Assembly: GCA_024226555.1 (NCBI GenBank) | Contig: JAAELO010000651.1 | Coordinates: 1 to 33,675, forward strand | Origin: Desulfobacterales bacterium | GTDB lineage: Bacteria; Desulfobacterota; Desulfobacteria; Desulfobacterales; JAAELO01 | DNA: 33,675 nt | Reading direction: 5' to 3' | In this document: piece after piece, positions 30,434-33,675 of the stretch | How the letters are laid out: each line of letters begins with the position of its first letter | How positions within the stretch are numbered: the first letter of the stretch is position 1 | Notes under the pieces: generated by a model | The model's input: the letters and a program-made list of their open reading frames with translations, nothing else | Database searches by the model: none | Told to the model about the DNA's origin: nothing | Made by a program: the position numbers and the translations under genes

Positions 30434-30551
30434 GGGAATCTCTAATAATTAGAGTTTTGAATGAAATTCAGCGTTTATAAAAGCTTTTAGTTTTATAAAA
30501 TCTCTGCATTTCCAAAAATAACGAGCCGATTTTATTACAGTTTTTTTTGGA
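30434..30551 (-). repeat. MITE-like element, right part missing, reaching into a gene
   Basis: The left end GGGAATCTCTAATAATTAG and the core CCGATTTTATTACAG are clear, with the same 34-bp extra segment (TATAAAAGCTTTTAGTTTTA) as in the 9860 copy. It breaks off at TTTTTTTTGGA, about 46 bp before the expected right end, exactly where the DUF3786 frame begins. TAAA stands on both sides (30430-30433 and 30552-30555), perhaps by chance. Confidence 0.85.
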
Positions 30552-31065
30552 TAAATTAAAAAATAACAAACTGTTTGTAAATTTTTTAGATAATACATAT
30601 TGCATTTCCAAAGATGGAATTAAAGATGCTTCAGAGAATGTTCCTGATTACAGGATTTGTATCATACTTGCCAAATATATCTTACTGTGCCCACGCCAAC
30701 TTGATCCTGACTGGGTTTCGTTTAAAGATTTTAAACGGGAAGCTCATTTTGCAAATGTAAACTTTTTCTCAAGTGAAGCAGAGCAGGTTATTGTAAGACG
30801 CTTCTCTGGTAAAAAAAATAAACTTTTAAAAGCCTGCATAAAAGCAGATGGTTTTAAATCAAAAGTTGACTTGCCATATGATCTTTCCATACAGTTCAAT
30901 GTGCTGCCACGTATCTCTCTTCTATTACTCTTTAACGACAACGATGAAGAGTTTTCTGCTCAATGCATTGTACTCTTCCAGAAACACTCAGAGTTTTATC
31001 TGGACCCTGAATCATTAGCTATTGCAGGCTCCATGCTATCAAAGAAAATATTGGAAGCTGCATAG
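30547..31065 (+). CDS. DUF3786 domain protein, 5'-truncated
   Basis: The 172-residue frame matches DUF3786, an uncharacterised family of anaerobes: I-L-A-K-Y-I-L-L-C-P, W-V-S-F-K-D-F, D-L-S-I-Q-F-N-V-L-P-R-I, and F-x-A-Q-C-I-V-L-F-Q-K-H-S-E-F-Y-L-D-P-E-S-L-A. The only upstream start is a TTG at 30547, which lies in the T-run of a broken repeat element and has no Shine-Dalgarno. As I recall, family members usually have extra N-terminal sequence, so an insertion plus deletion probably removed the 5' end and promoter. It could be a decaying pseudogene or a gene restarted from the element. Confidence 0.7.
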   Translation: MDKLKNNKLFVNFLDNTYCISKDGIKDASENVPDYRICIILAKYILLCPRQLDPDWVSFKDFKREAHFANVNFFSSEAEQVIVRRFSGKKNKLLKACIKADGFKSKVDLPYDLSIQFNVLPRISLLLLFNDNDEEFSAQCIVLFQKHSEFYLDPESLAIAGSMLSKKILEAA

Positions 31066-31109
31066 AAGGCATCTCAAAAATGATAAATAAATATTTTTTG
31101 TTGTAGAAA

Positions 31110-31168
31110 GCATGGATTCCTGACTCAAATTTGGTTTAAAAAGACAAACAGAATTTTCTCGGGAATGA
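31110..31168. repeat. TCATTCC...GGAATCC palindromic repeat
   Basis: CATGGATTCCTGACTC (about 31111) and TCTCGGGAATGAC (31157-31168) are the inverted form of the palindrome seen at 12545. It lies between the DUF3786 gene and the MBL gene. Next to it, ATCATTAGAGGTTTCC at 31206-31221 may be a MITE-like right tip. Confidence 0.45.
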
Positions 31169-31300
31169 CTAATCAAACTAAAAGCTTTTATAATCTATAT
31201 TCTATATCATTAGAGGTTTCCATACATTACAAAATATGTAGAAAATTATCTAAACATATATTATGTTATGTAAAAATATTTACCCGAAGAAGAGGTTCAA

Positions 31301-32296
31301 ATGACAAAGATTAACAAAATTAAGGATTTTGGAGAAACTGAAAAATTATCTATTACTGTTTTAGTTGATAATAAAGCCAGTTTGATTGTCGACTCAACTG
31401 AAACAATAAGGTATTTTAAGGATGAACCTTTATTAGCAGAACATGGTTTTTCTGTATTATTACAATTTGGCAATACAGGAAAAAATATTCTTTGGGATGC
31501 AGGAGTTTCTAAAAATGCATTAATAGATAATTTAAAGCGTATGAATATTGATCCTGCTAAAATCAACAAAATAGCCCTCAGCCATGGTGACTACGATCAT
31601 TTAGGAGCTTTGTCGAACTTACTTGAACAGATGGATCTGCTTCCCAATGAAAAAGAATGGGAAAAATCTGTTAACTGTGAACAGATTGATAACTGGATAA
31701 AAAAACATCAAATACCAATAGTAGTTCATCCAGCAGCATTTCGTGAAAAATGGAGTGAAAAAGAAGATGGTACGAAAGTTGGTCCAGATTTTAAGCCTCC
31801 AATAAAAGAGTGGCAAGCTAAAGGGGCTGATATTATTTTATCAGAAAAGCCTTACAAGCTTGATGAAGGCTGTTGGACAACAGGTTATATCCCAAGACAA
31901 AGTTTCGAAAAATCAGGAATACCAAAAAATGCTCTTTATCGTAATGATGGTAGGTTTTTCGTTGACGAACTTGATGAAGATCAGGCACTCATTATAAACA
32001 TAAAGAAAAAAGGACTGGTAATTCTATCTGGATGTGCACACTCAGGGATTGTAAATACGGTAAATTATGCAAAGAAGATAAGTGGGATAGACAAAGTCTT
32101 TGCAATTATAGGCGGATTTCATTTGATCTCCTCTCCTATGGAAGAGATACAGAAGACAATTGATCATATTAAGGTCATAGACCCTGATTTAATTGTTCCG
32201 TGCCACTGCTCAGGATTTCGGGCAGAATGTCAGTTTTCCCATCAAATGCCAGATGCATTTAAGGAAGGTATAGTGGGAGCGACTTATATATTTTAG
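31301..32296 (+). CDS. Metallo-beta-lactamase-fold hydrolase
   Basis: A 331-residue MBL-fold protein. The metal motif is S-H-G-D-Y-D-H (H95, D97, D99, H100); further ligands lie in S-G-C-A-H-S-G-I-V-N-T, I-G-G-F-H-L and P-C-H-C-S-G. This pattern resembles the dihydropterin-phosphate-synthase-like (MptN-related) branch, where a phosphate ester of a pterin-aminobenzene is one reported substrate; the real substrate here is unknown. No signal peptide is present. AGAGG about 7 nt before the ATG supports the start. It has a gap of 235 bp to the DUF3786 gene, with repeats in it, so it is probably transcribed alone. Confidence 0.9.
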   Translation: MTKINKIKDFGETEKLSITVLVDNKASLIVDSTETIRYFKDEPLLAEHGFSVLLQFGNTGKNILWDAGVSKNALIDNLKRMNIDPAKINKIALSHGDYDHLGALSNLLEQMDLLPNEKEWEKSVNCEQIDNWIKKHQIPIVVHPAAFREKWSEKEDGTKVGPDFKPPIKEWQAKGADIILSEKPYKLDEGCWTTGYIPRQSFEKSGIPKNALYRNDGRFFVDELDEDQALIINIKKKGLVILSGCAHSGIVNTVNYAKKISGIDKVFAIIGGFHLISSPMEEIQKTIDHIKVIDPDLIVPCHCSGFRAECQFSHQMPDAFKEGIVGATYIF

Positions 32297-32857
32297 CATC
32301 ACCTTTAAGCCAGCCATCCTAATTATTATTATAAAATTTTTGTCCATATAGATTCAGAACCCTGCAAATTAATCATTTTAACACATCTTATTTATCTTTA
32401 TTACTATTCAAAAGAGAAAGTGGTTTCGTAACAAACTACATATATCTATTATACATCCATATAAATTATAAGTTATAAATGTATCCTGATTTTAGATTAA
32501 AAAGACAGGTAATTTATTTAGCTCATAAATAAAGGTTTTTATTAATTTTTTTCTCAAACATATTTATAATTCTCTTACGATATTTGAAAAAAATATTTCG
32601 CACTTATTTTCATAGTGCAGCGCACCATATTATTCTCTTTATTCCGCATTGAACAGTATTTAAAATATTTCGCATGATGATTTCATCCTTGTTAAAAACG
32701 AACCTTAACAACGTAAATGATTCATATTATTAGATATTTTGTTTGACAAACGATTTGTTTTTTAATATTTTGATTCATATAATGAATTGAAATATTTCAT
32801 TAATTAAAATATGAGTGTCACCCTTGTAACATTATTATGACAAACTTGTATTTTTCC
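32297..32857. other. 560-bp AT-rich gap, nothing recognised
   Basis: No coding frame with a ribosome binding site, RNA gene or strong terminator was seen. TATTTCGCA occurs at about 32595 and 32668. The stretch presumably contains the promoter of the small membrane protein genes. Confidence 0.4.
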
Positions 32858-32934
32858 TTAAGGCAACTTCTAATAAATTACACCAGGTTTTATAGCTGTT
32901 CCTCTTAGAATTTCATATTAGATATTACCTTAAG
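32858..32934. repeat. Strongly decayed MITE-like element
   Basis: AAGGCAACTTCTAATAAATT at the left and TTAGATATTACCTTAA at the right resemble family termini with several changes. It lies 25 bp before the ribosome binding site of the following gene. Confidence 0.4.
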
Positions 32935-32971
32935 AATTTAATATTTCATTAAATTTTTAAGGGGTAAATTA

Positions 32972-33259
32972 ATGTTTTTAATGTTTTCAGAATTTATTAG
33001 TAGTAATCCATTTTTAAATTTTCTAATAGTCTCCTTTATCTCAGGTATAATAGGCTCATTATTTGCTTTCTCAAAGGGCATGAATGCATCTCTGTATTTT
33101 TTCATGTGCCTTATTCCCATATTCCTTATCATACCAATTTCACAAAGATCTCAGAAAGAAACTCTGAAATGTTTTAAACAATGTTCTATTTGTCATGAAT
33201 TTCTTCACTGGGATACAAAGGTTTGTTCTCACTGCCATAACATAATTACAATTTCTTAA
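32972..33259 (+). CDS. Small membrane protein with zinc-ribbon tail
   Basis: A 95-residue product with two hydrophobic segments (about residues 14-31 and 39-57) and a C-terminal zinc ribbon C-S-I-C-H ... C-S-H-C-H (residues about 71-90). The ribbon would lie in the cytoplasm or periplasm according to topology. AAGGGG 7 nt before the ATG is a good ribosome binding site. A second gene for a membrane protein follows after 48 bp in the same direction, suggesting an operon. No function is known. Confidence 0.7.
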   Translation: MFLMFSEFISSNPFLNFLIVSFISGIIGSLFAFSKGMNASLYFFMCLIPIFLIIPISQRSQKETLKCFKQCSICHEFLHWDTKVCSHCHNIITIS

Positions 33260-33307
33260 AAATTACCTAAAATTAACTTTTTATTCAGGAAAGTATTGGT
33301 GTTTCTT

Positions 33308-33675
33308 ATGTTGAATTTTTTAAAAGCCACTTTTTTTCGAAAAAGACCTTCTATCGTTGGGATTGCAATCTTCATTGCACCTGCATTTGCAGGGGTTTTG
33401 GGATGTATCTCAGGTATATATTTAATTTTTATCCGGGATGAGTTTGGCCTTGGAATAGGTCTTTCTATACTTATGGGTTTAACCGCTATTTTGTTTGGAT
33501 CTTATGTACTGTCATCCATTGGTCCATATAGAAAGCCAAATGAATACTACTTAAAACTTGAACCTAATAAACTTATTTTTTCCAAAGGAAAAGAAACCGT
33601 TCTAATACCTAAAGAAACACTTACAAATGTCACATATGATATACAGGGAACTAACTTTCCTACCAAGTGGACGAC
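33308..33675 (+). CDS. Membrane protein, cut by the window end
   Basis: An open frame of 122 codons from ATG at 33308 runs to the edge. After a basic start (M-L-N-F-L-K-A-T-F-F-R-K-R), two membrane helices (about residues 15-39 and 48-66) and a soluble portion with L-K-L-E-P-N-K-L-I-F-S-K-G-K follow, a pattern of PH-like or YdbT-type beta strands. AGGAAAG lies about 15 nt upstream. It is probably co-transcribed with the zinc-ribbon gene. The family cannot be fixed from the partial sequence. Confidence 0.6.
   Translation, partial: MLNFLKATFFRKRPSIVGIAIFIAPAFAGVLGCISGIYLIFIRDEFGLGIGLSILMGLTAILFGSYVLSSIGPYRKPNEYYLKLEPNKLIFSKGKETVLIPKETLTNVTYDIQGTNFPTKWT

Noticed and set aside
30430-30555. TAAA direct repeat as a target duplication of the truncated element
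   Set aside because: The element lacks its right terminus, so a true duplication is not expected there; four A/T bases match easily by chance.

Overview
The window is AT-rich (roughly two thirds A+T) chromosomal DNA from a Gram-negative bacterium. The gene content (large multidomain histidine kinases, a long acyl-CoA dehydrogenase with a C-terminal extension, a DUF3786 protein, a NifU-type scaffold, orphan family-3 solute-binding proteins) fits an anaerobic member of the Desulfobacterota, perhaps a low-GC Desulfobacterales. That placement is inference from gene families. No rRNA, tRNA, CRISPR array or transposase gene is visible.

Layout. 0.1-4.2 kb: a secreted CARDB-type protein, a Cys-rich YkgJ-like protein, a LysE/RhtB exporter convergent with a Nudix hydrolase, and a secreted SH3b protein. 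4.5-9.0 kb: a two-gene signalling operon (membrane PAS histidine kinase, then a REC-GAF-kinase-REC hybrid). 9.0-11.4 kb: a TruA-like pseudouridine synthase and D-serine ammonia-lyase. 11.4-14.1 kb: a gene-poor repeat cluster with one small gene. 14.1-15.6 kb: tandem solute-binding paralogues. 15.9-18.2 kb: a membrane class III nucleotide cyclase. 18.3-21.6 kb: glycosyltransferase, START protein and SppA protease in overlapping order, then a NifU-like scaffold. 21.9-25.1 kb: TetR regulator, acyl-CoA dehydrogenase and PaaI-type thioesterase, a probable fatty-acid/acyl-CoA module. 25.2-27.6 kb: two more solute-binding paralogues (one frameshifted) around a CheY-like regulator. 28-33.7 kb: a PP-loop thiouridylase-like enzyme, an unknown secreted protein, a 5'-truncated DUF3786 gene, a metallo-beta-lactamase-fold protein, a small membrane zinc-ribbon protein and a partial membrane protein.

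The most striking feature is a dispersed family of about 130-bp elements with termini GGGAATCTCTAATAA / TTATTAGAGATTCCC, present in both orientations in most of the larger intergenic gaps. Each full element is an imperfect long inverted repeat that can fold end to end. Seven copies are flanked by exact 4-bp direct repeats (TTCT, TTTA, TATA, TTAA, AATA, TTAA, ATAA), so this is a mobile MITE-like family with no transposase in the window. Element ends supply the stop codon of two genes and the apparent start of a third. Shortened, lengthened, nested and decayed copies suggest activity over a long period.
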